A stretch of 64,000 nt of DNA, from contig NZ_CP026652.1 in assembly GCF_002946835.1 (NCBI RefSeq), positions 6,138,001 through 6,202,000 on the forward strand. The letters are read 5' to 3'. The notes under the pieces are model-generated. The model saw nothing but the letters and a program-made list of their open reading frames with translations, had not been told where the DNA came from and searched no databases. The position numbers and the translations under genes were made by a program. The stretch comes from Streptomyces dengpaensis. Lineage in GTDB: Bacteria; Actinomycetota; Actinomycetes; Streptomycetales; Streptomycetaceae. The stretch's first letter is position 1; every line of letters starts with the position of its first letter. Below are positions 7,532-16,857 of this stretch, one piece after another.

Positions 7532-7575
7532 AAGGGCCCTAGGGCCAGGGAAATTGCTGGTCAGGCGCCCTTTTT
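7532..7575 (+). terminator. Intrinsic terminator after rnpB copy 2
   Basis: AAGGGC (7532-7537) pairs with GCCC(TT) (7567-7572), and CCAG (7545-7548) pairs with CTGG (7557-7560), closing a short loop. The stem runs into TTTTT (7571-7575). It is placed 8 nt after the mature 3' end of the RNA. Confidence 0.65.
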
Positions 7576-8071
7576 CGTAAGCCGAAGGGCTTCACCGGAC
7601 CCCGGTCAGAGCCGGTTCAAACCGGTACACGCGGCTGTGAACGTAGCCACCAAGGTAGCTACCCACGCGGGCACTCGTCCTGATCAATGGGCTGCGGTGA
7701 TTCTCCGTGCATTACAGCCCGGCCGCTGAACGCAAAGCCTCCGCCAGCCGAGGGCCGGTGGAGGGTGAACCGTTCTGGGGCCGGTGGAGGCTCCGGACTG
7801 CCCCGAGTTGGGTGGAGTCGAGATGCTTGGTTTCAGGCTACCGGCGGGGTGCGGAGCTCGTGTCACCCGGGAGGCGGCCCGCTGGATCACCGAACTGGCG
7901 TGACTTCAGAGGCGAGGGGGCGAGCAAAGGCGACCTCTGGTATCAGCAGTGCGCCCGGACGACCGGTTCCAAGGGCACGGGCAACGCCGGGACATGGAAC
8001 CAGGTCGGCAACGTCCAGCACATGACGTACGTCGTCCGCTGCCTGGCCGGGGGCACCTGATGCCCGAGCGG
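7576..8071. other. Intergenic stretch without a recognisable gene
   Basis: No reading frame here shows family similarity. A palindrome CCGGTTCAAACCGG near 7610 resembles a tRNA T-arm, but no cloverleaf surrounds it. A plus-strand frame ending at 8060 (…MTYVVRCLAGG) looks compositionally like coding sequence and may be debris. The right end is the 3' side of the DUF4276-like gene. Confidence 0.4.
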
Positions 8072-8709
8072 TCAGTGACTGCTCTCCACGGCCTCGCGCA
8101 GATCGTCCGTGAACGCCCTCCAGGACGCGAGCTGCCTGACCGGCCCTTCGCGATCCAGCATCTGCAGGAGCCGCGCGCGGTTCGCCGAGAAGCGGGCCTG
8201 GAGCTTCTGCAGACCGCGCCCTCTTTCCCCGCTCGCCGTGGCAATTGCCTGTTTGAGCAGGGCCTTGGGGTCCGCCATCGATTCCGCGCGTGCGGTTTCG
8301 GAAGGTCGAGTGCCATCCGACCGTTGGGGTTGCCTGCCACTTCGCGGATCGCCGACTGGTCGAGGAGCAGCCATGCCTCCAGCATCCGAACGGGGATCGC
8401 CGGGACATGCGCCAGGCCGGGGCTCACGGCGGCCACCGCTTCCGCGATTTCGCTGCGGCGGTGGTCCGAGGGTTCGCGATCCGAGTCACGGTGGATGACG
8501 ACGAGGTCGTACGCGTGCCCGCCGTCGCTGAGCTGCTGGGCGGCTCGCAGTTTGCCTTCGACCCCGGGACCGGGCTTGTTCGGCAGGCGGTTCAGGTCGG
8601 GGACCGTCACCAGGATCTGCCTGCCCAGGTCTCCTGCGATCCCCTCGATGTGGAAGCGCAGGCCCGTGTCACTGGATCCCTCACACAGGTAGAGGGCACG
8701 AATGGTCAC
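8072..8709 (-). pseudogene. DUF4276-like TOPRIM partner protein, disrupted by a frameshift
   Basis: From GTG 8709 (overlapping the ATPase stop as GTGA) the protein begins MTIRALYLCEGSSDTGLRFH. It continues with YDLVVIHRDSD (D-x-D of a TOPRIM-like fold, about residues 67-77), HVPAIPVRMLEAWLLLDQSA and REVAGNPNGRMALDLPKP. The frame is lost near 8285. The family-like remainder, ESMADPKALLKQAIATASGE to the stop at 8072, is in another frame. Adding one base at the CGCGCG run restores LPKPHALESMADPKALL, so a one-base deletion is the simplest reading. The intact gene would encode about 211 aa. Paired with an AAA ATPase it resembles AbiL/PARIS-like two-gene abortive-infection systems. As it stands the effector is probably inactive, or the frame is a sequencing error. 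Confidence 0.75.
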
Positions 8710-10121
8710 GACGCGCTCTCCTCCAGAGTCAGGCGGGCCTCGGGCGGCACTGTGAGGTACGCGAGGATGTCGGCCTTGGTGCCGTAGCCCTTGCCTGCGC
8801 CACCGGCGCGCCAGGTATCGGCCAGGGGGCGCAGCCGTAGACCGCGCGCGGCCTTGCCATCGGCCCCTGGGACGGTGGTGGTGTCGGCGATCAGTAGGTC
8901 AGCCGGATCGGCGAGCGCTACGACGCCCGGTGAGTGCGTGTTGATCAGGACCTGCCGGAAGGGGTTGTCCTCGTCCACCGGCAGGGAGGGATCCACGGCC
9001 AGATCGCGTACCAGGTCCACCATCGCGGGGAGGTTCGCCGGATGGATGCCGTTCTCCGGCTCTTCCATGCAGAGCAGGCCGTGCGCCTGCGGGTCCTCCA
9101 GCAGGACGCACAGGGCGAGGAAGCGCAGCGTCCCCTCCGACAGGCTGCGGGCCGGCAGCACCATGCCGTCGATCTCGTGGAGCTTGATCGTCAGTAGCTC
9201 ACGAGTGTCGTCGGCCTCCACGTGCAGTGTCCTGACGTGCAGTCCCGAGAGGTCCGACAGACGCCCCGCGACCCGCGAGTAGATCCGCGCGGGATCGTCC
9301 GGGGACTTCTTCCGCGCGATCCGGTCCAGGCTCCGTGGCAGGTGCAGGCCGTCGGGCTGCATCTCGCTGGGGTCCGAATAGCGGTCGGAGGTGCGGAGTG
9401 CGGAGGGTTCGAGGGCCAGCCGTCGCCAGGACTGCATTTCTCGCCTGGCAGTCAGGATGGTCGGGTCGTCGTTGCGATTGACCGTGGAGAGCATGGTCTG
9501 CGGCGCCCGGCTCGCGGGTGCTGGACGAGGCTTGCCCCCGCTGCTGCCGTCGGCATGGATGCGTACGGTGGCGTTGCCCAGCTCGAAGGACGTGGAGATG
9601 TAGGGCGCCGTCGATCTGCGACCGCGGACCACACCACCGCGGAAGTCCCTGGCACTGTGCGGGAAGCGCAGATGCGACGGAGCCTCACTCGGTCTGATCC
9701 GGCTGAGATCCTCGTACCGCAGGGTCAGCCTGCCGCCACGCTCACCGCCCTGCGGCGGTTGGTAGCCGAGATGAACCTCGTAGCGGAGGAACGTGGACGT
9801 CGGCTCGGCCAGCCTGCCGAAGTCGTCCTCGGCTTCGCCCGGGACGATCATCTCCGCGGCGAACTTCATCAGGTGCTCGCCGTCCGCATAGCCGTTCCAG
9901 AACAGGTCGCGCGCGTCACCGTGCAACGTGCCGTGGGTCCCGCGGACGGCCTGGGCGGCCTCGATCATGGAGTGGTCGGTGAGCAGGCTCAGGAACTGGA
10001 TCGCGTCGAAGACGTTCGACTTTCCCGTGCCGTTCTCTCCCGCGATACAGGTGAAGGGGCCGAACTCGACCCTAAGATCCAGAAGGTTCTTGAATCCACT
10101 GACTTCGAGCCGTGTCAGCAT
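8706..10121 (-). CDS. AAA-family (OLD-like, AAA_15/21) ATPase
   Basis: 471-aa P-loop ATPase of the RecF/SMC-type family that serves as the sensor or scaffold in two-gene defence systems. It begins MLTRLEVSGFKNLLDLRVEF, and Walker A is IAGENGTGKSNVFDAI (about residues 24-39). The signature region is LPARSLSEGTLRFLALCVLL, Walker B is LLCMEEPENGIHP, and the H-loop is LINTHSPGVVALADP. No nuclease domain is fused. The start at ATG 10121 follows GAGGGG. A longer reading upstream lacks similarity. Its stop overlaps the GTG of the TOPRIM-like gene by 4 nt, so the two are translationally coupled. It is divergent from the PglX homologue, sharing the 230-bp region 10122-10351. Confidence 0.85.
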   Translation of the reverse strand: MLTRLEVSGFKNLLDLRVEFGPFTCIAGENGTGKSNVFDAIQFLSLLTDHSMIEAAQAVRGTHGTLHGDARDLFWNGYADGEHLMKFAAEMIVPGEAEDDFGRLAEPTSTFLRYEVHLGYQPPQGGERGGRLTLRYEDLSRIRPSEAPSHLRFPHSARDFRGGVVRGRRSTAPYISTSFELGNATVRIHADGSSGGKPRPAPASRAPQTMLSTVNRNDDPTILTARREMQSWRRLALEPSALRTSDRYSDPSEMQPDGLHLPRSLDRIARKKSPDDPARIYSRVAGRLSDLSGLHVRTLHVEADDTRELLTIKLHEIDGMVLPARSLSEGTLRFLALCVLLEDPQAHGLLCMEEPENGIHPANLPAMVDLVRDLAVDPSLPVDEDNPFRQVLINTHSPGVVALADPADLLIADTTTVPGADGKAARGLRLRPLADTWRAGGAGKGYGTKADILAYLTVPPEARLTLEESAS

Positions 10122-10351
10122 GTGCCCCCTCGTCGGTCCAACCCCGGCGCGCCCCCGAACCTCATGGTGCCCGGCTGAGTCCAGGGCCACCGGTGCGCAC
10201 AGGAATGATAGGGCGTCAGACCGCGACGGGCTGTGTGTGTCGAGCTGTGAGCGGCGACGGAACCGGGGCGTCGGGCATCGAGCTGGCAGGATGTATTCGA
10301 CAAGACAATGGATCGTGGACATCGACGACGTACGGAGGAGAGGTCGCCGCT

Positions 10352-13300
10352 GTGCCTCCGACTGACGGAGCTGATTCGGGGACATCCGCCCCGGACAGGG
10401 CCGCGCTTGTCGCGGGCGTGCGCAAGCAGGTTCGGGCGCTGGAGATGGACCTCCACGAGCGTAGTGAGGACCTCGACCGGTATCGAGACCGCCTCCGGGG
10501 CATGTACGAGGATGCGCGGGCAACGGGTCGTACGGCCGCCACGTACGGTGCCTGGCGGGGCGAGCGCATCACCCAGACCGCGGTGGCGTGGGTGCTGGGC
10601 ACGGTGTTCGTGCGCTTCTGCGAAGACAACGGACTCATCGACCGCGTCTTCATCGCAGGGCCGGGGCAGCGGCTGGTGGAGGCCCAGGAACAGCAGGACG
10701 CCTATTTGGCCGGGCACCCTGGATCCAACGACCAGGACTGGCTGGCGGAGGCGTTCACTTATCTGGCGCGGGCGCACGTGGCGATGGCCCGCATCTTCGA
10801 CAGGAAGCACAGTCCCGTGTGGGACCTGGCACCCTCTCCGCAGGCCGCGGCTCAACTGATCGAGTTCTGGAGGTGGCGGCGAGGCGATGACGGTTCCCTT
10901 CGATACGACCTCACTCACCCGGAACTCGACACCGAATTCCTCGGAGACCTGTATCAGGAAATCAGCGAGACGTCACGAAAAGCCTATGCGCTGGTCCGAA
11001 CGCCGAATTTCATCGTTGACTTTGTCCTAGACCTGACAGTCGATCCGGCCATCGCGGAATTCGGGCCCCGGGGATTTCGTGGGATCGACCCGGCCTGTGG
11101 ATCGGGGACGTTTACGCTTGGGCTCTTCGAGCGGCTTCTGGATGCCTGGCGAGCGGCGGAACCCGCAACCCTCGATCATGAACTCATCCACCGGGCCCTG
11201 GACTCCGTCCATGGCTGCGACGTCAACCCGTTTGCCGTGACCATCACCCGGTTCAGGCTGCTGATGGCTGCTGCGCGGGCGAGCGGCTGCAGGGTGCTGA
11301 GTGGGCTGCCGGAGCACGTGATCAATGTGGCGGTGGGCGACGCACTGCTGGACGGGCGGGGTGCTTCGGGAGGATCGTCGCTGTTGCTCCACGGGGGGAG
11401 TGGGACCGCGAGGACGGTGGAAGACGCCGATGAATTTTCCGAGTCGTGTGATCTTCTGGGTCGGAATTCTTACCATGCCGTTATTTCGGAACCTCCCTTC
11501 ATTCCTGTGCATGACAAAGCGAAAAGTGCGGCATACCGGGCGGCCTATGAAATGGGTTCCGGGATGTCCCCGCTCTCGGTCCTCTTCGCCGAGCGCATGT
11601 TCCAGTTGGCAGTGCGGAAATCCGGTGGAACCTCCGCTGGTTACGTCGGCCAGTACACGTCCAGTTCCTTCACCACGCGTGAATTCGGTGAGAAGCTGAT
11701 CGAGGAGTTCCTTCCACGCGTCGCCCTGACTCACGTCATCGACACCTCTGGCGCTTACGTACCGGGCCACGGGACCCCGACGCTGATCCTGGTCGGCCGG
11801 AACGACCCGACCATGCGCGATACCCGGGTGCGGTCGGTCCTCGGTGTGCGTGGTGAGCCGGCGATGCCGACAGATCCTGCAGAGGGGATCGTGTGGAAGG
11901 CGATTCTCAACCAGATCGACCAGCCCACCAGCACCTCGCAATGGGTGAGCGTCCAGGATGAACCACGAGAGCGCTTCTCCCGCTTCCCATGGACGTTGGC
12001 GGGCGGTGGAGCCGCGGACGTCATGGACGTACTCGCGCGGGCACCCCGACGGTTGGCAGACGCGCTCGCAGACTCGGTTCGATTTGCTGCGGATCCAGGT
12101 CAGCGAGAGGTCTTCGCCCTTGGTCGGCCCTGGTTCGCCCGGCATCCCGACTCTGCCGGACTCGGCCTCGGCATGGTCACCGGGGAGACCGTACGAGACT
12201 GGCGTGCGCAAGTGTCGACGGAAATGCTGGCTCCCTACCACCAGGACGACTCACCGCGCCTCATCGACCTTCGCGCCTCATGGGGGCGCCACCTCTGGAC
12301 GATGCGAGCCGTCCTCCGGGCGGCTCCCGGAGCGCGGGAACCACTCCGCAGCGGACCGTGGTGGACCTGGAGACGCTGGTCGCCGGGAGCCAACCAGGGG
12401 CTGGTGATCACGTTCGCGGCCATGGCCACGCACAATCACTTCGCCGTCGCATCCGACACCAGGGCGTACAACAGGACCGCACCCGTGCTGCGGCTGTCCC
12501 CAGGCGCAGGCGAAGACGAGAACATCGGCCTCCTGGGAGTACTCAACTCGTCGACGGTCTGTTTCTGGCTCAAGCAGACCGGTTCCACCACTGGGTTCGA
12601 CGGACTGGGTACATCCTCGCCAGGTGAGGAATGGGCACGGACCTACCGTTTCGCCACGAAGTCCCTCCCACGCCTTCCGCTGCCGACGGGCACTCCGCTC
12701 GTCCGTGCGCGGACACTGCACACCCTGGCCGAACGGCTTGAAGCCCATGAGCCGAGTAACGTCTGCTCGCAGGAACATCCGCCTGCCCGAAAGGCACTCG
12801 ACGCGGCCAGGACCACCCGCGAAGAGACGCGCCATCAGATGATCGCTCTTCAGGAGGAATTGGACTGGGAGGTCTACGGCGCCTACGGCCTGCTCTCCGA
12901 CGATGAGCGGGCACGCTTGACCACCACCGGCGATACGCCGACGCCTTCGCTGTTGCTGGGCGAGCGGGCCTTCGAAATCGTGCTGGCACGCAGGATCGCC
13001 ACCGGTGAGGCTTCGGACTCGTGGTTCGTGAGACATGGCGCAACACCGATCACCGAAACCCCGCAGCACTGGCCGGCTGCCTACAAGAAGGTTGTGCAGG
13101 CCAGAATCGACGCCATCGAGTCCCAAGGCACCATCGCCGTCATCGAGCGCCCGGAATACAAACGGCGCTGGTTGCTGGAGCCATGGGATCGGCGCGAGGG
13201 ACAGGCGCTGCGTACCTGGTTGCTCGACCGCTGCGAGGACGCACAACTCTGGTTCGAGCACAGGAACGGGGCCAGGCACCCTCGTCCCCGGACGATTGAC

Positions 13301-13972
13301 CAGCTCGCACGGGATCTGGGCACCGACGCCGCATTCCGTTCCGTGGCCGCGCTCTACGCGATCGACCACCTCGGGAAGCGGGACGCGCCCCTTCGTGACG
13401 TGCTGGCGGCGGTCGTGGCCCACGAACACGTGCCCTACGCATCCGCGCTGACGTACAGGGAATCGGGACTGCGCAAGCGAGCCCAGTGGGAGCAGGTGTG
13501 GCAACTGCAGCGCAATGAGGACACGACGGGTGAGGCACTGGGCATCCCCGTCCCGCCGAAGTTCACCGCCATCGACTTCCAGCGCACCTCGTACTGGTCG
13601 CTTCGGGGCAGCCTGGACATTCCACGGGAACGCTTTGTCTCCTATCCTGGCGCCGATCCCGAGGAGGACGGTCTGCTGATCGGCTGGTCCGGCTGGAACG
13701 ACGCGGACCGTGTTCTCGTGCTACTGGATCTGGTCGGCGCACTACGGCAGCAGCCTCACCCGAACGTCCACCGGATCGCTCCCCTGCTTGCCAAAATTCA
13801 GGAACTGATCCCCTGGGTACGCCAGTGGACGGACTCGACAGGGCTGGGCGTGGATCTCGATCGTGCCGAGACCTACCAACGCGAACTTGACGACCTGCGC
13901 ACCGCTTTTGGGCTCAGCACCCATGACCTCGACTCTTGGCGGCCGCGGAAGGCCGCTCCAAGAGGGAAGTGA
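10352..13972 (+). CDS. Second PglX-like adenine methyltransferase homologue with EPPF in place of NPPY
   Basis: 1206-aa homologue of the BREX-2 methyltransferase PglX, collinear over its length with the copy at 28466: shared KQVRALE..L..RS, FVRFCEDN, FLGDLYQE, SVHGCD.NPFAV, IDTSGAY(V/I)PGHGTPT, QEELDWEVY, VERPEYKRRW. The S-adenosylmethionine motif GIDPACGSGTF is intact. The catalytic motif IV, NPPY in the other copy, reads SEPPFIPV here (E380-P-P-F383). Active N6-adenine methyltransferases have N, D or S at that position, so this enzyme may be inactive or altered. The start is GTG 10352 after GGAGGAGAGG. The frame is open to 10112 but that part overlaps the divergent ATPase. It is not part of the BREX operon, which has its own pglX 14 kb away. 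Confidence 0.85.
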   Translation: MPPTDGADSGTSAPDRAALVAGVRKQVRALEMDLHERSEDLDRYRDRLRGMYEDARATGRTAATYGAWRGERITQTAVAWVLGTVFVRFCEDNGLIDRVFIAGPGQRLVEAQEQQDAYLAGHPGSNDQDWLAEAFTYLARAHVAMARIFDRKHSPVWDLAPSPQAAAQLIEFWRWRRGDDGSLRYDLTHPELDTEFLGDLYQEISETSRKAYALVRTPNFIVDFVLDLTVDPAIAEFGPRGFRGIDPACGSGTFTLGLFERLLDAWRAAEPATLDHELIHRALDSVHGCDVNPFAVTITRFRLLMAAARASGCRVLSGLPEHVINVAVGDALLDGRGASGGSSLLLHGGSGTARTVEDADEFSESCDLLGRNSYHAVISEPPFIPVHDKAKSAAYRAAYEMGSGMSPLSVLFAERMFQLAVRKSGGTSAGYVGQYTSSSFTTREFGEKLIEEFLPRVALTHVIDTSGAYVPGHGTPTLILVGRNDPTMRDTRVRSVLGVRGEPAMPTDPAEGIVWKAILNQIDQPTSTSQWVSVQDEPRERFSRFPWTLAGGGAADVMDVLARAPRRLADALADSVRFAADPGQREVFALGRPWFARHPDSAGLGLGMVTGETVRDWRAQVSTEMLAPYHQDDSPRLIDLRASWGRHLWTMRAVLRAAPGAREPLRSGPWWTWRRWSPGANQGLVITFAAMATHNHFAVASDTRAYNRTAPVLRLSPGAGEDENIGLLGVLNSSTVCFWLKQTGSTTGFDGLGTSSPGEEWARTYRFATKSLPRLPLPTGTPLVRARTLHTLAERLEAHEPSNVCSQEHPPARKALDAARTTREETRHQMIALQEELDWEVYGAYGLLSDDERARLTTTGDTPTPSLLLGERAFEIVLARRIATGEASDSWFVRHGATPITETPQHWPAAYKKVVQARIDAIESQGTIAVIERPEYKRRWLLEPWDRREGQALRTWLLDRCEDAQLWFEHRNGARHPRPRTIDQLARDLGTDAAFRSVAALYAIDHLGKRDAPLRDVLAAVVAHEHVPYASALTYRESGLRKRAQWEQVWQLQRNEDTTGEALGIPVPPKFTAIDFQRTSYWSLRGSLDIPRERFVSYPGADPEEDGLLIGWSGWNDADRVLVLLDLVGALRQQPHPNVHRIAPLLAKIQELIPWVRQWTDSTGLGVDLDRAETYQRELDDLRTAFGLSTHDLDSWRPRKAAPRGK

Positions 13973-14010
13973 CCGGCGATGCGCGCAGCCCCAGGAACGG
14001 CGGGAAACCC

Positions 14011-14100
14011 ATGAGCGACTTCGCGGAGGCGAACCTCAAGACGCTGGTCGACGCCCGTTCCTACGGGCGCGGGCTCGGATACGTGGAGCACGGGCTGTGA
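14011..14100 (+). pseudogene. N-terminal remnant of a SWIM zinc-finger gene
   Basis: A 29-codon frame, MSDFAEANLKTLVDARSYGR then GLGYVEHGL, followed by TGA. The start matches the conserved N-terminus of actinobacterial SWIM zinc-finger proteins (…SYxRGxxYxxxG…) and then breaks off. The CxCx(n)CxH zinc motif is absent and nothing downstream continues it. Probably debris from a deletion or insertion. Confidence 0.45.
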
Positions 14101-14538
14101 GCGGGACAGGGCGACGGCTGTCACACATCGCCCCTGCGCAGGGCACTACACGAGAACGGGCGCCCCAACTCCGGACGTCGGCTGCGTGAGCTCCCGCAGC
14201 TTCTCCCGGGTCTACGCCTGTTCAGACTCCACTGACCGGTCGCCATAGCGGCTCGGTGATCGTCGCTCACCAAGCAGTCGGCCGTGAGACGGCCCGTTCG
14301 GTGAACGCGAGCGATCCTTCTTCCCACTCCTCCGGACACAGAGGACGAACCGCGACCAGATGGGGTGCGCTCGATACGTTGCAGCTCTGTCTGTTCGCGC
14401 AGGTCGGTCGCTCGTTTCGGTGATCGGAATCTTTCAGCCGCCCGACAGGCCGTGGTTCTGAGGATCATGCTGGTTGTGCCGCCCTACAGCACGGCGTGAT
14501 CAGGCGCCGTACCGGCCCCGGCCCTGGGAGACAAAGAC
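14101..14538. other. Intergenic stretch, nothing recognised
   Basis: No supported gene, repeat or RNA. The last bases hold the GGGAG ribosome-binding site of the helicase (14526-14530). Confidence 0.4.
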
Positions 14539-16857
14539 GTGGCCCATCACGTATCCGTGGACGTCGATGAGGTGATCGAGGGAGTCGTCGATCACTTGCT
14601 GCATGTCAGTTACGACGAACGCACGGTACTTCGGTTGACGTCCACGGGTGACGACGAGGAGAGCATCACTGTGGTTGGCAAGGCGCTCTTCGGTGTGAAG
14701 CCGGGGGAGAGCCTGCGTCTGTGTGGCTCTTGGGCTCAGCATCCGCGCTACGGGCGGCAGTTCCGGGTAGAGCGGTGTGAACGTACGGTGCCCGCCGATG
14801 AGCGGGCGATCCGCCTCTATCTCGCCTCGGGCATGATTAGAGGGATTGGTCCGGTCCTGGCCGCGGCGATCGTGGACGCCTTCGGCGAGCGCACCTTGAA
14901 GGTCATCGACGCCGAGCCGGAGCGGCTGCTAAAGGTCCACAACATCGGCGATATCCGGCTCGGACGGATCACGGCGGCCTGGCGCGAGCAGAAGGCCATC
15001 GCCGAGATCATGATGTTCCTGCAGCAGCTGGGCATCACTTCCGGGCTGGCGGTGAAGATCTACACCACCTATGCCGATACCGACGACGACCCGATCGACG
15101 TCGTCCGCCGCACGCCCTACCGGCTGTGCCGGGACGTGCACGGTGTCGGCTTCGTCAATGCCGACAAGATCGCTCTGGCTGGCGGTGTTCCCAAACACAG
15201 TGACGAGCGGCTCCAGGCCGCGCTGCTGCACGAGCTGGACCAGGCCGGCGGCCAAGGCCACTGCCACCTGCCCGTCCGTGTTCTGCTCGCGCGCACCCGC
15301 CAGCTGCTGTCCGACGATGACCCGGCCACCGTGGAGATCCTCGACGACGTGGTCCTGCGCCATGCCCTGCAGACGCTGTGCGGGCAGGGCGAGGTGGTCA
15401 CCGATACGCTGCCGACGCCCGTGCTGGATGGCACCGATGCGGTAGCGGACACCGAGATCGCCCTGCTCGCGCGCTGGCACCGCGACGAGACTCAACTCGC
15501 CTTCCACGTACGGCGTCTGCTCGGCTCAGCGCCCGTCCTGGCCGAACTCTCTCAATGGGATGAGCGGTTGACTGCGCTGACCACAGCGGAAACGGCCGGG
15601 CTGACCGATGAACAGCACCCGGCGGTTCACACCGCGCTCACTCGACCGCTGTCCGTGCTGACCGGCGGTCCAGGCTGCGGCAAGACTCACACCCTGCGGA
15701 CTCTGGTTGAGGTGGCCGACGACGCCGGTGCGGTGGTCGCGCTGGCGGCGCCGACCGGGAAGGCCGCCAAGCGTCTGGAGGAGACCTGCGGGCAGGCGGC
15801 GATGACCGTGCACCGCTTGATCAGGCCGCCGGAGGGTGACTCCCTGTTCGACCACGCCGGCGTCTTGGAGAGCGCCGACCTGGTGGTTATCGACGAGACG
15901 TCCATGCTCGATCTGGCCCTGGCCCGCAGGCTCTTCGCCGCCGTCCGTGCTGGCTGTCACCTGCTGCTGGTCGGCGACACCGACCAGCTGCCCAGCGTCG
16001 GACTCGGCCGTGTCCTGCGCGACCTGCTCGATGTCGACGCCATTCCGCGTACCCGGCTAACTAAGGTCTTCCGCCAGCACGAGGACAGCGCTGCGATCGT
16101 GGTCAACGCGCACCGCATCCTGCACGGTCACCTGCCTGAGGGCGATCCCAGAGCTTTCTGGAATCGGCCTGTCCCAGTGGCCGAAGACATCGCCCAGCGC
16201 GTGGTGGACCTGGTCTGTGAGTCCATGCCGAAGCACCTCGCGGTCCAGCCGGAGGACATCCAGGTGCTGTGCCCGGGCAAGAAGAACATCGCCGGTATGA
16301 CCGACCTCAACCTGCGTCTCCAGCAGCGCCTCAACCCACCCGCCGATCACAAGCCCCAGCACTTCCACGACGGGTGTGCCTTCCGCCTCGGCGACCGCGT
16401 CCAGCAGATCCGCAACAACCTGCATCGCGGTGAGGCGGGCATCTTCAACGGCAGCAGTGGCACCATCACTGCCGTCGACCCGGAAGCCCACCAGCTCACG
16501 GTCACCTTCCAGGATGGCGAGGCGGCCACGTACCCCTTCACCGACCTTGACGAACTGGTCCACGCCTACGCGCTGACCGTGCACCGCTCACAGGGCAGCG
16601 AATACCCTTATGTCATCATCCCTATGATCAATGCGGCCGGGACGATGTTGCTCCAGCGCAACCTGCTCTACACCGCCATCACCCGTGCCCGTCACGGCGT
16701 CATGCTCATCGGCCAGATTGAGGCCGTCGAGCGGGCTGTCGCCAACAATCGCACCCAGCGACGCAACACCGCTCTGAGTTACCGCATCACGCACACCGAG
16801 GCCGTTGTATTGACGCCGCGTCCCCAGGCCCCGAGCGGGCAGATGGCCTGGAGCTGA
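14539..16857 (+). CDS. RecD2-like SF1B ATP-dependent DNA helicase
   Basis: 772-aa 5'-3' helicase of the RecD2 (YrrC) family. The N-terminal OB-like region (VVGKALFGVKPGESLRLCGS) and helix-hairpin-helix units (RGIGPVLAAAIVDAFG, VHNIGDIRLGRIT, VHGVGFVNADKIAL) precede the motor. Walker A is LTGGPGCGKTHTLRTL (about 374-389), motif Ia is AAPTGKAAKRL, Walker B is LVVIDETSMLDL, motif III is LLVGDTDQLPSVG, and motifs V/VI are YALTVHRSQGSEYP and LLYTAITRARHGV. All motor motifs are intact, and the length fits RecD2 (700-800 aa) rather than RecBCD RecD. GTG start after GGGAG. It stands alone between the PglX homologue and the methyltransferase cassette. Whether it serves general repair or defence is open. 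Confidence 0.9.
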   Translation: MAHHVSVDVDEVIEGVVDHLLHVSYDERTVLRLTSTGDDEESITVVGKALFGVKPGESLRLCGSWAQHPRYGRQFRVERCERTVPADERAIRLYLASGMIRGIGPVLAAAIVDAFGERTLKVIDAEPERLLKVHNIGDIRLGRITAAWREQKAIAEIMMFLQQLGITSGLAVKIYTTYADTDDDPIDVVRRTPYRLCRDVHGVGFVNADKIALAGGVPKHSDERLQAALLHELDQAGGQGHCHLPVRVLLARTRQLLSDDDPATVEILDDVVLRHALQTLCGQGEVVTDTLPTPVLDGTDAVADTEIALLARWHRDETQLAFHVRRLLGSAPVLAELSQWDERLTALTTAETAGLTDEQHPAVHTALTRPLSVLTGGPGCGKTHTLRTLVEVADDAGAVVALAAPTGKAAKRLEETCGQAAMTVHRLIRPPEGDSLFDHAGVLESADLVVIDETSMLDLALARRLFAAVRAGCHLLLVGDTDQLPSVGLGRVLRDLLDVDAIPRTRLTKVFRQHEDSAAIVVNAHRILHGHLPEGDPRAFWNRPVPVAEDIAQRVVDLVCESMPKHLAVQPEDIQVLCPGKKNIAGMTDLNLRLQQRLNPPADHKPQHFHDGCAFRLGDRVQQIRNNLHRGEAGIFNGSSGTITAVDPEAHQLTVTFQDGEAATYPFTDLDELVHAYALTVHRSQGSEYPYVIIPMINAAGTMLLQRNLLYTAITRARHGVMLIGQIEAVERAVANNRTQRRNTALSYRITHTEAVVLTPRPQAPSGQMAWS

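Noticed and set aside
7600..7630. tRNA-like T-arm CCGGTTCAAACCGG as a tRNA gene or att site
   Set aside because: No acceptor, D-arm or anticodon arm can be built around it.
7707..8060. 117-codon plus-strand frame as a gene
   Set aside because: No ribosome-binding site and no recognised family; kept only as possible debris.
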